Made by a program: the position numbers and the translations under genes. The notes beneath the pieces are model-generated. The model ran no database searches. It was given only the letters and a program-made list of their open reading frames with translations, and had not been told where the DNA came from. From Exiguobacterium artemiae 255-15 (GTDB taxonomy: Bacteria; Bacillota; Bacilli; Exiguobacteriales; Exiguobacteriaceae), in assembly GCF_000019905.1 (NCBI RefSeq), contig NC_010556.1, positions 2,630,001-2,694,000 on the forward strand: a stretch of 64,000 nt of DNA. Direction: 5' to 3'. This document shows, in pieces, positions 7,949 to 16,542 of the stretch (its first letter is position 1; every line of letters starts with the position of its first letter).

Positions 7949-9478
7949 TTATCCTGCGCGTCGTAACAATAACCAGAGTCCGACGACTGCCAGTCCTGCT
8001 CCTGTCGCTGCGTACGGGAACGGTTTCTCTTCCCCTGCTTGCGGGAGTCGTTCACCGGACGCATTGCTATTGCTTGTGCTTGTATCCGGATTGTCTGCTT
8101 TGACTTCCGTAACCGGTGCTTGTGCCGGTGTAGTCGATGTCTTCGTCGGTTGCGGCGTTGGTTTCGGTTCCACGACCGGTTTCGCCTTCTTGATTTCAGC
8201 AAGCAGGAAATACCCCATCGTCTCATCCGTCAACGTGACCGAATCCGTCGTTGCTTTTCGTTTGAACAGTTTGAGGAATTCATCGTATCCCGGGAATTCT
8301 TCTTCGTCTTCATCTGCCATACCGACAGCAAGGGCTTCCGCTCCGGCTTTCGTCAATTCGAACGAATCCATCATCTCATCAAGCGAGACGTGGTGCATCG
8401 CTTCGACTGTGTATCCGGCAGCGACTTCCGTCTTCACCGTGTACGTACCCGGTGTCAACTCGATCGACAAGGCATCGTCTTTTCCGACTTCTTCCGTGTA
8501 GACGTCTTTCCCCGTGATGGCATCCGTAATCGTATAGGTCGCAGGAATCGTCTGCTCCGTGTAACCCGGAATCTGATCGTTATTCGCATCGAGGAAGTTC
8601 GTGACGATCAGAAGGTTCGCCATGTCCATTTCTTCGTCTTCGAGACCGTAGAGACCGGCATCGACTTGAACGATGTCCCCTGCTTGCAGCTTCACTTTTG
8701 CCAGGTCATCTTCGTCAAGATCCGAATCGATCGTCGGATCCGTTCCTTCGTGTTGAGGAGACGTGTAGTAGTACCCGATGTCCATGCCGTACACTTCAAT
8801 GTAATACGTGCCCGGTTTGATGTCCTTGAACGTATAGAGTCCGTCTTTCGTGTAAACTTCCTCAACGACATCGTAGTTTTTATTTAAGAGGTACACCGGG
8901 ACGTCACTGATGCGTGTTTCTTTTTCCTGACGGATCCCGTCTTCATTTTCATCAAACCAGATGATTCCGTTGATGATTCCCGTCGTCGCCTTTACCGGCT
9001 CTTCCTTGACGGGTTCCGTTTCCGGCTTCGGTTCTTCCTTGACCGGTTCTTCTTTCACGGGTTCTTCTTTGATTGGTTCTTCCGTCGCCGGCTCCTCCGG
9101 TGTCGGTTGTTCTTCCGGCGTTGGTTCCGTTGTCACGGGTTCTTCCGGTGTCGGCTCCGCTTTAACTTCGCGGCCGAATTGAATCAAAATCGTTTTCGCC
9201 TGATCCGTCGATGTGACTTTCACGACAGGTGCCGTTTCCGCTGTAAACGTGACGGTCGGGTTTTTGGCGATATCAATTGCTTGTCCCGTCAATCCGCCTT
9301 CAAAGACCAATTCCGTTTCAGATTCAAGATTGACTGTTCCTTCTCCCGTGAACGTCAACGTATACGGATTCGTTCCCGTTCCGGTGACATCCCATGCAGA
9401 AATCGTTTCTGCCTGAGCTGGTGTGATGATACCAAAGACAAGCAGACACGCTGCTATGTACATTCCAATTTTTCGCAT
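7949..9478 (-). CDS. LPXTG-type cell-wall-anchored surface protein with SdrD B-like domain
   Basis: The 509-residue protein has a signal peptide (about 1-23, ending PAQA) and a small beta domain. A Pro/Glu stalk of EEPVKEEP-type repeats follows (about 105-165). Next is an SdrD B-like module (GIINGIIWFDENEDGIRQEK, about 168-280), then a second prealbumin-like stretch (280-370). It ends with a sorting signal: LPQAG at 478-482, a hydrophobic helix and RRAG. The LPQAG box departs from strict LPXTG at the fourth position. The Shine-Dalgarno is poor: GGAG lies 14 bp from the ATG. A class F-like sortase at 13012 is a candidate anchoring enzyme. Ligand unknown. Confidence 0.85.
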   Translation of the reverse strand: MRKIGMYIAACLLVFGIITPAQAETISAWDVTGTGTNPYTLTFTGEGTVNLESETELVFEGGLTGQAIDIAKNPTVTFTAETAPVVKVTSTDQAKTILIQFGREVKAEPTPEEPVTTEPTPEEQPTPEEPATEEPIKEEPVKEEPVKEEPKPETEPVKEEPVKATTGIINGIIWFDENEDGIRQEKETRISDVPVYLLNKNYDVVEEVYTKDGLYTFKDIKPGTYYIEVYGMDIGYYYTSPQHEGTDPTIDSDLDEDDLAKVKLQAGDIVQVDAGLYGLEDEEMDMANLLIVTNFLDANNDQIPGYTEQTIPATYTITDAITGKDVYTEEVGKDDALSIELTPGTYTVKTEVAAGYTVEAMHHVSLDEMMDSFELTKAGAEALAVGMADEDEEEFPGYDEFLKLFKRKATTDSVTLTDETMGYFLLAEIKKAKPVVEPKPTPQPTKTSTTPAQAPVTEVKADNPDTSTSNSNASGERLPQAGEEKPFPYAATGAGLAVVGLWLLLRRAG

Positions 9479-9571
9479 TATGTTTGTTTTCGCTCCATTC
9501 TAAAATATGTGTTACCTAGATTTTAAACAATAAAGGGAAAATAAACCACCTGATTTCCGAAATTCGTCCAA

Positions 9572-9610
9572 GAAAAAGACGACTGTCCCTCATAAAGGAT
9601 CAGTCGTCTT
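9572..9610 (-). terminator. intrinsic terminator of the Cys-rich protein gene
   Basis: On the minus strand AAGACGACTG pairs perfectly with CAGTCGTCTT and is followed by a T-rich tail. It begins 5 bp past the stop codon. Confidence 0.9.
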
Positions 9611-9614
9611 AAGA

Positions 9615-9938
9615 TTATACGAGTGAATCACAGGCTTTCGCACACGCTTCACAGGCTGCAGCACATTTTTGACAGTGGTCATGATCGTGTTTCGAGCATT
9701 CTTCGGCACAGGCTAAACAGATTTCCTTACAGGCCGTCGCAAGCACGGCGATGTTTGGACTGTTTCGGACGATGGCCTGACTGAGCAGGCTGCAAATGTC
9801 GGCGCAGTCCCGGTCAAGACGAATACAATCCGTCATATGAGTAACGTGGGATTCATTCAGACAGGCGTCAAAACAAGTGTTACAGGCGACGATACAGGCT
9901 TCGAGTGTCGCTAGAGCTTCCTGATGTGCTTCGTGCAT
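9615..9938 (-). CDS. four-helix-bundle copper-binding protein (DUF326, Csp3-like)
   Basis: The 107-residue protein contains about 17 cysteines spaced mostly as CxxxC along predicted helices, for example CIVACNTCFDAC, CKEICLACAEEC and CQKCAAACEACAKAC, plus a His-rich turn (KHDHDHCQKC). This is the pattern of DUF326 and of the copper storage protein Csp3, which packs Cu(I) inside a four-helix bundle. There is no signal peptide, so it should be cytosolic. The gene is monocistronic, with GGGGGA before the ATG and its own terminator. No copper exporter or CsoR is seen nearby. Copper storage is inferred from the family. Confidence 0.85.
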   Translation of the reverse strand: MHEAHQEALATLEACIVACNTCFDACLNESHVTHMTDCIRLDRDCADICSLLSQAIVRNSPNIAVLATACKEICLACAEECSKHDHDHCQKCAAACEACAKACDSLV

Positions 9939-10013
9939 AATATGATTCCCCCTTTGAAGTGATGACTAAGTAAACGCTAGTATCCTTCTTCCCCGGATAC
10001 ACTCTCTTAAAAA

Positions 10014-10067
10014 CAAAAAAAGAACCATACGATAACCGGGGAACAACTGGTTATCGTATGGTTCTTT
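10014..10067 (-). terminator. strong intrinsic terminator after fabZ-lipoprotein operon
   Basis: A 17-bp perfect stem (10021-10037 with 10049-10065) is flanked on the minus strand by T7. The other strand has TTTT, so weak bidirectional use is possible. Confidence 0.92.
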
Positions 10068-10071
10068 TCCA

Positions 10072-10494
10072 TTAACGGACGACTTCAAGCGGAATTTCAA
10101 TGCCACGTCCGGCGCCTGCATCGATGATCAGGACCGGCAAGCGGTTTTCATCGAAGACTTCTTTTTCAATCGTCGTATCCGACGTGTACGTTCTGATTTC
10201 CCCCATCTTTTTCGCCGTAAACGAAACAAAGGGGAACGGAATCGACTGATTGGCGACATCCAGTCGAATATCAACCTGTTGGTCATCCAGCCGGATGTCA
10301 TTGGCCGTCCGAATCGTCAGACGCATCCGGTCGTTGTCCGTTGCTGAAATCTGAGCCGAGATGTTTTCCGTTTGTCCGGCACGCGTGACAGGATCGATGA
10401 TGACCGTCGGGGAAGCGGTCTCCACCTCGTCAGCACGCTGACAACCGGGAATGACAAGCAGCGAGATTGCCAAGGGAATCAGCAAACGCTTCAT
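10072..10494 (-). CDS. small lipoprotein of unknown function
   Basis: The 140-residue protein has a lipoprotein signal peptide (MKRLLIPLAISLLVIPGCQR) with Cys18 as the lipidation site. The rest is beta-rich and acidic, with no domain I recognise. It begins 7 bp after the fabZ stop codon, with the weak Shine-Dalgarno AAGTGA inside the fabZ end, so it is probably translated by coupling to fabZ. The shared strong terminator closes the unit. It should sit on the outer face of the membrane. Function unknown. Confidence 0.75.
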   Translation of the reverse strand: MKRLLIPLAISLLVIPGCQRADEVETASPTVIIDPVTRAGQTENISAQISATDNDRMRLTIRTANDIRLDDQQVDIRLDVANQSIPFPFVSFTAKKMGEIRTYTSDTTIEKEVFDENRLPVLIIDAGAGRGIEIPLEVVR

Positions 10495-10501
10495 TACGGA
10501 T

Positions 10502-10924
10502 TCACTTGATTGCGAAAGTCAGTTCAGCAGTACAGGCGACTTCCCCATCGACTGTTGCTGTGGCACGCCCTTTACCGATCGGTCCACGCAGTTTCGTCAG
10601 TTCGACTTCCAGTCGGAGCTGGTCACCGGGAACGACCTGACGCTTGAAACGACAATTCTCGATGCCGGCAAAAAAAGCCAGTTTGCCTTGGTTTTGTTCC
10701 ATCTTGAGAACAGCAAAGGCACCCACTTGCGCCAATGCCTCGACAATCAATACACCGGGCATGACGTTGTAATCCGGAAAATGACCGTTGAAGAATTCTT
10801 CATTTGCCGTGACATTTTTGATGCCGACAGCCCGTTTTCCTTCTTCGACTTCAAGAATCCGGTCGACGAGCAAAAACGGATAACGGTGCGGAATGACTTC
10901 CTTGATTTGTTCAATCGTATACAT
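10502..10924 (-). CDS. fabZ: (3R)-hydroxyacyl-ACP dehydratase
   Basis: FabZ removes water from 3-hydroxyacyl-ACP in fatty acid elongation. The 140-residue protein starts [20 protein letters not shown] and has the catalytic His in [20 protein letters not shown] with the active-site Glu in the same helix. It ends with the hot-dog strand [22 protein letters not shown] at 10939 is in frame, but the ATG at 10924 matches family length and has GGAG 9 bp upstream. It follows the EpuA-like gene by 27 bp and is coupled to the lipoprotein gene. Confidence 0.95.
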   Translation of the reverse strand: MYTIEQIKEVIPHRYPFLLVDRILEVEEGKRAVGIKNVTANEEFFNGHFPDYNVMPGVLIVEALAQVGAFAVLKMEQNQGKLAFFAGIENCRFKRQVVPGDQLRLEVELTKLRGPIGKGRATATVDGEVACTAELTFAIK

Positions 10925-10951
10925 ATAGCGCAGCTCCAATCACTGGTTAAT

Positions 10952-11248
10952 TTAAGATTTTGTCCAAAAATCGGTGATGCGGGTCCATGTGTCGAGCTTA
11001 AGGACATCCATCGCTTCGCCACCACCAAGTGTCGCATATCCAACCATTGCGCCGATCACTAACGCAAGGACAATAAGAAGAACAATGATCAATAAACGAG
11101 CAATAATCGGAACACGACGTGAAGAATACTGACGTAATTTTTTACGTTGCTTCGGTTCCTGCTCTTGCGGCTGTTCGTTCTTAACCTGTTGATTACGTTT
11201 CAGACGTTCACGGGTCGGTTGGTCCGTTCCGGCTTGATTTTGTACCAT
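10952..11248 (-). CDS. EpuA-like small membrane protein (PF11772 type)
   Basis: The 98-residue protein has a long basic, Gln-rich N-terminus (about 1-45), one membrane helix (about 48-72, PIIARLLIIVLLIVLALVIG) and a short external tail, GYATLGGGEAMDVLKLDTW. That tail is the hallmark of the EpuA family, often annotated as 'RNA polymerase subunit beta' because it neighbours or is confused with such genes. The actual function is unknown; association with fabZ is common in Bacilli. ATG at 11248 is chosen over GTG 11257 because AAGGTGAT sits at proper distance. Confidence 0.75.
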   Translation of the reverse strand: MVQNQAGTDQPTRERLKRNQQVKNEQPQEQEPKQRKKLRQYSSRRVPIIARLLIIVLLIVLALVIGAMVGYATLGGGEAMDVLKLDTWTRITDFWTKS

Positions 11249-11282
11249 CTTGATCACCTTTCATTGGTTCAGTCTAAAGAAC

Positions 11283-11291
11283 AGTATAGCA
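11283..11291 (-). promoter_or_regulatory. extended -10 promoter for the EpuA-fabZ operon
   Basis: On the minus strand TGCTATACT is an extended -10 (TGnTATACT) about 35 bp upstream of the start codon. Confidence 0.55.
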
Positions 11292-11554
11292 TATTAGTAC
11301 CTGGTATTAAATAGTTGCAGTTCAGCTACAAAACGGTTCTTTTTTTAAGTGTAACATGCACAAACCCTGAACTTATAAAAAAAGTTCTGCATTTTGTATA
11401 TAAGGAAGAAACAGAACCATCTGGTCTTTTTTTAAAAAACTTTTCAATTTTTTCAATCCAAACAAAATCCGGGCGCGTATGCTGTTCAGAACGATGCAGA
11501 CAACAACTACCAAATATACAAAAACAACACCCAAATTTGAGAGGATGAGACAAG
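11292..11554. other. AT-rich intergenic region
   Basis: This region lies between two divergent genes. It holds the promoter and a leader of up to about 150 nt for the anchored protein at 11555. A TATATA box near 11397 is possible but has no clear -35. GAGAGGAT precedes the ATG. No RNA gene is recognised. Confidence 0.5.
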
Positions 11555-12925
11555 ATGAAAAACACGAAAAAATTCGCAGCAACAGCCATGGCAGCAGCAC
11601 TCGTATTACCAGGAACGGCAGCATTCGCTTCCGGTGGCGGAGACGACATGAAACATGAGGAGAGCGCGAAGAACGTCACGGTCAAAACAAAAGCCGCTGA
11701 CCTCCGTGCGACACTCGATCAGTTACTCTCGGAGCACTTTGTGCTTGCCGTCATGGACATGAAAAAACAATATGACGGATCAAAAGATGCGAAGTATTAT
11801 GAAGCCGCACTGAAACAGAACGCACTCGACATGACACCGGCAATCGCTTCTGTCTACGGCGACGAAGGTGCAAAACAATTCGAAAAAATCTTCGTAGCCC
11901 ACAACAAATACACAACGGATCTCGTCAAAGCCGTCAAAGCGGACGATCAAGACGGCATCAACGCGTCGAAAGCGGAAACAGAAGAGTTCGTCCAGGACCT
12001 CTCGAGCTTCCTCGACACAGCAACAGAAGGTAAACTGCCGAAGGCAGCAGCGGAAGAAGTTCTCCGTGCCCATGAAGCGGACGTCTATAAAACATTCCAA
12101 CAATATGCAACTGGTGACTACGAAGGATCGTACAACACGTTCCGTGAAGGTTACAGCCGCATGTATGATATCTCAAAAGCACTCTCCGTCGCGATCACAA
12201 CACAGATGCCTGAGAAGTTCGACAACACGAAAGCGGACACAAAAGCCGCTGACCTCCGGTCAACACTCAACAGCCTCGCAGCTGAACACGTGGCACTTGC
12301 CAACATCAGCATGACAGCGGGCGTCGATCAAGCGAAAGACTATGATGCAGCGAACTGGGCAGAAGACATGCACACAGCTGACTTCAAAGCCGCTATGAAA
12401 TCGGTTTACGGTCAAGCAGGTGCGGATCAGTTCGAGCAAGTTTGGACGAAAAACCACATCGAAGCGCAAGCAAACCTCGTCACAGCAGCCATCAACGACG
12501 ACAAGAAATTGATGGGTGATGCGCAAGACATGCTCAAAATGTTCTCGAATGACTTCGGTGCGTTCCTTGGCGCAGCAACAGAAGAGAACCTTCCGACAAA
12601 AGCAGCACAAGAAGCGGTCTCTGGTCATGAGACATACGTCCAAGATACGTTCATGCAGTATGTCGAAGGCGACTACAAAGGATCGGTTGACACATTCCGT
12701 GAGTCGTATGCTTACATGTACGGCGTCGGTGAAAACCTCGGTGAAGCGATCGTCAAACAATCACCTGAGAAATTCATGGATGGTACACCAGGTTCAATGC
12801 CGAACACAGGTAACGGCGGCATGAGCGACAACAATACAGCAGGTACAACAGGTGCGATCGCACTCTTCGGTCTTGCACTCGGTGCAGCCGGAATCGTCCT
12901 CGCACGCAAACGTCAAAACGCATAA
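11555..12925 (+). CDS. cell-wall-anchored protein with two copies of an all-helical His-containing domain
   Basis: The 456-residue protein has a signal peptide (1-26), then two helical domains offset by exactly 184 residues (KAADLR at 46-51 and 230-235). They even share a 20-nt identical DNA stretch. The sorting signal is MPNTG at 415-419, a hydrophobic helix and ARKRQNA. Each repeat keeps EH (His61/His245), a His in AHNKY or NHIEA, and a His in HEADV or HETYV, plus Met residues in the first helix. That is the look of a metal- or heme-binding helical bundle. The sortase gene directly downstream suggests a dedicated pair. I do not recognise the family; the metal role is inference. Confidence 0.75.
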   Translation: MKNTKKFAATAMAAALVLPGTAAFASGGGDDMKHEESAKNVTVKTKAADLRATLDQLLSEHFVLAVMDMKKQYDGSKDAKYYEAALKQNALDMTPAIASVYGDEGAKQFEKIFVAHNKYTTDLVKAVKADDQDGINASKAETEEFVQDLSSFLDTATEGKLPKAAAEEVLRAHEADVYKTFQQYATGDYEGSYNTFREGYSRMYDISKALSVAITTQMPEKFDNTKADTKAADLRSTLNSLAAEHVALANISMTAGVDQAKDYDAANWAEDMHTADFKAAMKSVYGQAGADQFEQVWTKNHIEAQANLVTAAINDDKKLMGDAQDMLKMFSNDFGAFLGAATEENLPTKAAQEAVSGHETYVQDTFMQYVEGDYKGSVDTFRESYAYMYGVGENLGEAIVKQSPEKFMDGTPGSMPNTGNGGMSDNNTAGTTGAIALFGLALGAAGIVLARKRQNA

Positions 12926-12940
12926 GATTTCGGGTATACT

Positions 12941-12972
12941 AAAAAGGATAGCGCCTCGGCACTATCCTTTTT
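12941..12972 (+). terminator. intrinsic terminator after the anchored protein gene
   Basis: AAAAAGGATAG pairs perfectly with CTATCCTTTTT around a 10-nt loop. Read-through would feed the sortase 40 bp further on. Confidence 0.9.
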
Positions 12973-13011
12973 CTGTGTAAGAGGCTTTGTCTCGGAAAGG
13001 AGTGACGTGTC

Positions 13012-13944
13012 TTGAAAAAATGGTTATTACCGGTCAGCATCCTGTTGATGCTCGTTTCAATCGGTACGTTAATTTTTCTACTGATCGGAAACACGAAGGA
13101 ACCGGAAACGAATATTACGCAAGGCGATACAAAAACTGAATCTGCGGCATCTTCCGAGACAAAGGAAGATCCACTCAAACCATCTGAAATCTTTAAAAAA
13201 GAATTCAAGAGTCTGTCGACGAACCAGGTCGAATTGCCGAAAACGTTGACAATTGATTCGCTCAAGGTCAAAACGAATATTGAACAAGTCGGTCTCGATA
13301 AAAAAGGTGCCATGGGAACGCCGAAAAATGAACAACAAGTCGGGTGGTATAAGTTCGGACCCCGTCCCGGTGACGTCGGAAATGCCGTCATCGACGGACA
13401 TACTGATACGAAGACCGGTCCGGCCGTCTTTTACCAGCTGCATGAGCTCAAAAAAGGCGATAAAATCAACATCAAGGATGAATCGGGACGTAATCTTGTC
13501 TTCCGTGTCAAAAAACTGGTCGAATATGGTCACCTCGATGCACCGCTCGAAAAAATCTTTGGTGCTTCTGATCAGCGAAACCTGAACTTGATCACGTGTA
13601 TCGGGACGTATGATGAAAATGAAGGCACATACGACAACCGTCTCGTCGTCTTCACGGAACTGGATCAAAAGGCATCTGACCCGGTCAAAACGCCGCCAAA
13701 ACCAGCGACAAATGTCCGTGTCTCAAGTGGATTCGTGAACTGGTATGCCTCGACTGATGATGAGGTCGTCACGTATAACATCTATCAGGAACAAGACGGA
13801 AAACGGAAAAAACTTGGTTCGACGGAATCAATCGAACGAAAAGCCTTCCCGTTACCGCAAGATACAACCGGACGTTTCATCATCACGGCTGTCAACAAAG
13901 CCGGAATTGAATCCGAAGAAGCGTTCAGTGCCGTTCAAAAATAA
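13012..13944 (+). CDS. sortase (class F/D-like) with extra C-terminal Fn3-like domain
   Basis: The 310-residue protein has an N-terminal membrane anchor (about 5-27) and a Ser/Lys/Glu linker, then a sortase core with His130 (VIDGHTDTKTG), Cys196 (LNLITCIGTYD) and Arg210 (YDNRLVVF). That is a complete catalytic triad. Typical class F or D sortases end about 10-15 residues after the Arg. This one continues for about 90 residues (225-310), with a proline linker and a beta module resembling fibronectin III (WYASTDDEVVTYNIYQEQDG). A TTG start is used: GGAAAGGAG lies 9 bp upstream and no in-frame ATG fits. Probable substrates are the MPNTG protein upstream and the LPQAG protein at 7949. Confidence 0.85.
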   Translation: MKKWLLPVSILLMLVSIGTLIFLLIGNTKEPETNITQGDTKTESAASSETKEDPLKPSEIFKKEFKSLSTNQVELPKTLTIDSLKVKTNIEQVGLDKKGAMGTPKNEQQVGWYKFGPRPGDVGNAVIDGHTDTKTGPAVFYQLHELKKGDKINIKDESGRNLVFRVKKLVEYGHLDAPLEKIFGASDQRNLNLITCIGTYDENEGTYDNRLVVFTELDQKASDPVKTPPKPATNVRVSSGFVNWYASTDDEVVTYNIYQEQDGKRKKLGSTESIERKAFPLPQDTTGRFIITAVNKAGIESEEAFSAVQK

Positions 13945-13949
13945 TCCGA

Positions 13950-13988
13950 CTGACCGACTCCAATACATAGGAGCCGGTCAGTTTTTTT
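13950..13988. terminator. intrinsic terminator of the sortase gene, overlapping the end of the convergent gene
   Basis: CTGACCGACTCC pairs with GGAGCCGGTCAG (one mismatch), followed by T7 on the plus strand. The stop codon of the minus-strand gene (13978-13980) lies inside the right arm. Confidence 0.9.
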
Positions 13989-14574
13989 GTTGATTCAACG
14001 AAACACGCAGTTGTTTTTCACCTGATTGTGTTTGGTACAGTAAATCAAGATGTCCTGCCGTCAGTTCTTTCTGCTCTGTTTTGATGAATAAAACGCCTGT
14101 CCGTTCTTCTCCTGCCCGGTACGTGCCGACAAGCGGATGTTTCTCATGTAAAACGGCAGTTCTTTTACCATTCGTTTCATACTCTCCGAGTTTGTTCGAT
14201 ATTTCAATCGGATCGTCCGATTGATTTTGAATCGTGACGGTCAAAGCCAGTAACCGATTTGTTCCGGTTCCCACCTGAACCAGTTTTTCTTTTGAGACCA
14301 GCACCCGCAACAATGGTGTCGTCCGGACTGTCTCCCGCCGTTGCATCGCTAACGTCTCGACTTCCAGTCCACCGAGTGTATACTGGGTCCCCACCCGGTT
14401 TTCCCGATCAAATTGTTTCAATTGACCTTCATCCCATTTTTGCATGATGGGAATCGGATTCGCTTTGACCGGTTCAGAGTCTGCTCCCCACCCGACGATG
14501 GGAATAATCCACTTGACGATGACAAAAATGATGCATACCGGTATCAGGACATACAATAGGATTGTTTTTTTCAC
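13978..14574 (-). CDS. membrane-anchored protein of unknown function
   Basis: The 198-residue protein has one N-terminal membrane helix (about 3-27) and an extracellular beta-rich domain. Segments such as LLALTVTIQNQSDDPIEIS and TGVLFIKTEQKELTAGHLDL recall the DUF4352/telomeric-repeat-like immunoglobulin fold of secreted Bacillus proteins, but the match is loose. Its 3' end runs into the terminator shared with the convergent sortase gene. No operon partners. Confidence 0.6.
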   Translation of the reverse strand: MKKTILLYVLIPVCIIFVIVKWIIPIVGWGADSEPVKANPIPIMQKWDEGQLKQFDRENRVGTQYTLGGLEVETLAMQRRETVRTTPLLRVLVSKEKLVQVGTGTNRLLALTVTIQNQSDDPIEISNKLGEYETNGKRTAVLHEKHPLVGTYRAGEERTGVLFIKTEQKELTAGHLDLLYQTQSGEKQLRVSLNQQKN

Positions 14575-14671
14575 TCCGATTCCTTCTCTCCCACTCTGAC
14601 GTCATTACTCTTGCTTTCATTATGTCGTTTTCGATTCAATAATTATACATTTTTTCACAATTATAATAACG

Positions 14672-14698
14672 AAAAACCCCCGAGCAACTGCTCGAGGG
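14672..14698 (-). terminator. intrinsic terminator of the winged-helix gene
   Basis: On the minus strand CCCTCGAGCA pairs with TGCTCGGGGG around a 2-nt centre, followed by T5. Confidence 0.9.
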
Positions 14699-14707
14699 CG
14701 GACTTCC

Positions 14708-15031
14708 TTAATACGTAATATGTTGTTTACTCCAGGCAATCGATTCCTTGAACTGACGAACGAGTTCTTCTGCCGGACCGGTCAAGGAATACGCAAGTCC
14801 ATGAACCTTTTCCGACATCTGTTGCAAGACGAGTCCGTCTTCAATCAATTCCTGCAATTGTTCGAGAATCTGACCGTGCGACTGATCAAGACGTTGTTCA
14901 ATTTCCCCGATTGTCAGCGCCCCATCCCGCAGGATAAAGATGACACTCGACTTGAGACTATTTTCGAAATTGTGCTGAAACTTTTGGAGGGCCAATAAAT
15001 CAGCCTGTTCTTCTACGTGACGTTGATCCAT
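14708..15031 (-). CDS. winged-helix DNA-binding protein
   Basis: The 107-residue protein resembles small one-domain HxlR/ArsR-like regulators. It has a helical lead, a helix-turn-helix near residues 30-65 (SSVIFILRDGALTIGEIEQR and QILEQLQELIEDGLV), a short beta wing (LVLQQMSEKVHGLAYSLT) and a terminal helix. There are no cysteine or metal residues suggestive of a sensor. The ATG at 15031 is preferred over upstream ATGs because AAGGGG lies 10-12 bp ahead. Its target is unknown; the transporter gene at 15105 lies 74 bp upstream on the same strand. Confidence 0.65.
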   Translation of the reverse strand: MDQRHVEEQADLLALQKFQHNFENSLKSSVIFILRDGALTIGEIEQRLDQSHGQILEQLQELIEDGLVLQQMSEKVHGLAYSLTGPAEELVRQFKESIAWSKQHITY

Positions 15032-15104
15032 CTGACACATACCCCTTTCGTGACACAATCGACTACGTTCTCAGTATGACGGAATTGCCGGCAAAATTCA
15101 AAAG

Positions 15105-16262
15105 TCAGTCTTTTGTCGTCACGATCGTATTAAACGTCTTCTCGTCTTCTGCGATGACCATCTTCTTTTGCGACCGCAGATGATAGAGACGACGGATGTT
15201 CAGGATGACGACCTTCATGACGGCGTAGAACGGAACACCGAGCAGGACACCAAAGAATCCGGCAATGTTTCCGGCGACGAGCAGGACGATGATGATCGTC
15301 AACGGGTGGACATCCAGCGTCTTCCCTTGAACGAGCGGCGACATGATGTGCGAATCAATCTGTTGTGCGACCGTCATGACGATGACGGCGTAGACGGCAA
15401 GAATCGGATCCTGGATGAATCCGACGATCAGTGCCGGAACAACGCCGATGACCGGTCCGAGGAACGGGATGATGTTCGTCAACGTCGCAAACAGTGCGAG
15501 CAACAGCGCGTAATCAATTCCGATGATCAAGTAACCGATATAGGCGATGATCCCGACCCCGATACTGACGATGACCTGGCCGCGGATGTAACTCATGATC
15601 GTCAAATGGACGTCATGCAAAATCTTTTTTGTTTCTTTATGGTACTCAAACGGCATCATCTTAACGAGATTGCCTTTCAGCTTATCCCCGTCAAGCAACA
15701 TGTAGATCAACATGATCGGAATGATGACGATCGTCACGACCGTCGTCGTGATGACACTGACAAACCCGCCGACACCGGTTCCGATGTTTTTCAGGAAGGT
15801 CGAGGCATACTCCGAAACATTCCCGGAAAACTTATTAAACAGATCATCCTGTCCGCTGAGGAACCGGGAGAAGAAGGCACTGTTTTCAAGTTGATCCCGG
15901 ACATCAATCAGCTGACGCTGGAACTGGGAAGCGAGTGTCGGAATCGAATTGACGAATTCCGTAATCTGATCCGACAGCATCGGACCGAAGATGAACCCGA
16001 GCGCCGTCAAAATACTGACGAGTCCGAGCAAAACGAGAATGACTGCCGGACGCCGTTTCATCTTCTTCTCGAGCAGCTCGACAATCGGTAGCAGGACATA
16101 ATACAGAATACCGGCAATTGCGAGCGGCGGAACGACCATCTGCAGTAAAATCGCAATCGGCCGGAACAAGAACGTCACATGATTACCAATCCAGACGATA
16201 ATCAGCAGCGTCATGATCCACCAGGCACCGCGGTACCATTTGTTTTCGAACATCTTTTGCAT
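15105..16262 (-). CDS. AI-2E family transporter (PerM/YdbI type)
   Basis: The 385-residue membrane protein has about eight predicted helices and the AI-2E family pattern: paired N-terminal helices, an amphipathic middle region (about 90-160), then the cluster FATLTNIIPFLGPVIGVVPA (about 265-285). A late conserved QQIDSHIMSPLVQGK and a PLTIIIVLL helix follow. Family members export autoinducer-2 in a few cases or exchange Na+/H+; the substrate cannot be told from sequence. A basic tail ends the protein. The gene is single, with GGAAGTGAC before the ATG. Confidence 0.85.
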   Translation of the reverse strand: MQKMFENKWYRGAWWIMTLLIIVWIGNHVTFLFRPIAILLQMVVPPLAIAGILYYVLLPIVELLEKKMKRRPAVILVLLGLVSILTALGFIFGPMLSDQITEFVNSIPTLASQFQRQLIDVRDQLENSAFFSRFLSGQDDLFNKFSGNVSEYASTFLKNIGTGVGGFVSVITTTVVTIVIIPIMLIYMLLDGDKLKGNLVKMMPFEYHKETKKILHDVHLTIMSYIRGQVIVSIGVGIIAYIGYLIIGIDYALLLALFATLTNIIPFLGPVIGVVPALIVGFIQDPILAVYAVIVMTVAQQIDSHIMSPLVQGKTLDVHPLTIIIVLLVAGNIAGFFGVLLGVPFYAVMKVVILNIRRLYHLRSQKKMVIAEDEKTFNTIVTTKD

Positions 16263-16457
16263 CTTGTCACTTCCTTATGATTAAAATGAGGACTTCTCCT
16301 TCATTAGATTCCCTTTATCCCGACGCTTCTAATCCTTATTTTCAAAAAATAGTTGAAGAAGCATTCATTCAAAAGTGTTTGTGAAGTTGCTTCCCATTCG
16401 TTCCGGTGATAAATCTAATAATTAAAATATCTTTTTTGCATCTTTGCGTGTTAAAGT

Positions 16458-16487
16458 TTGATGGATACCTATTTGATTAAGTAATAT
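16458..16487 (+). promoter_or_regulatory. probable promoter of the orphan sensor kinase gene
   Basis: TTGATG (16458-16463), an 18-bp spacer and TAATAT (16482-16487) lie 55 bp before the GTG start. Confidence 0.45.
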
Positions 16488-16542
16488 AAAAATATTGGAT
16501 TAATTTTTTGAACCTACAAAACAGAATACGGAGGATAAACAA

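Noticed and set aside
8039-8887. Long open frame on the plus strand over the LPXTG gene
   Set aside because: It is the antisense shadow of the Pro/Glu-rich coding sequence, Arg/Phe-rich, with no start signal.
15168-16091. Long open frame on the plus strand over the AI-2E transporter gene
   Set aside because: Asp/Arg/Gln-rich antisense shadow of membrane-helix codons; no Shine-Dalgarno.
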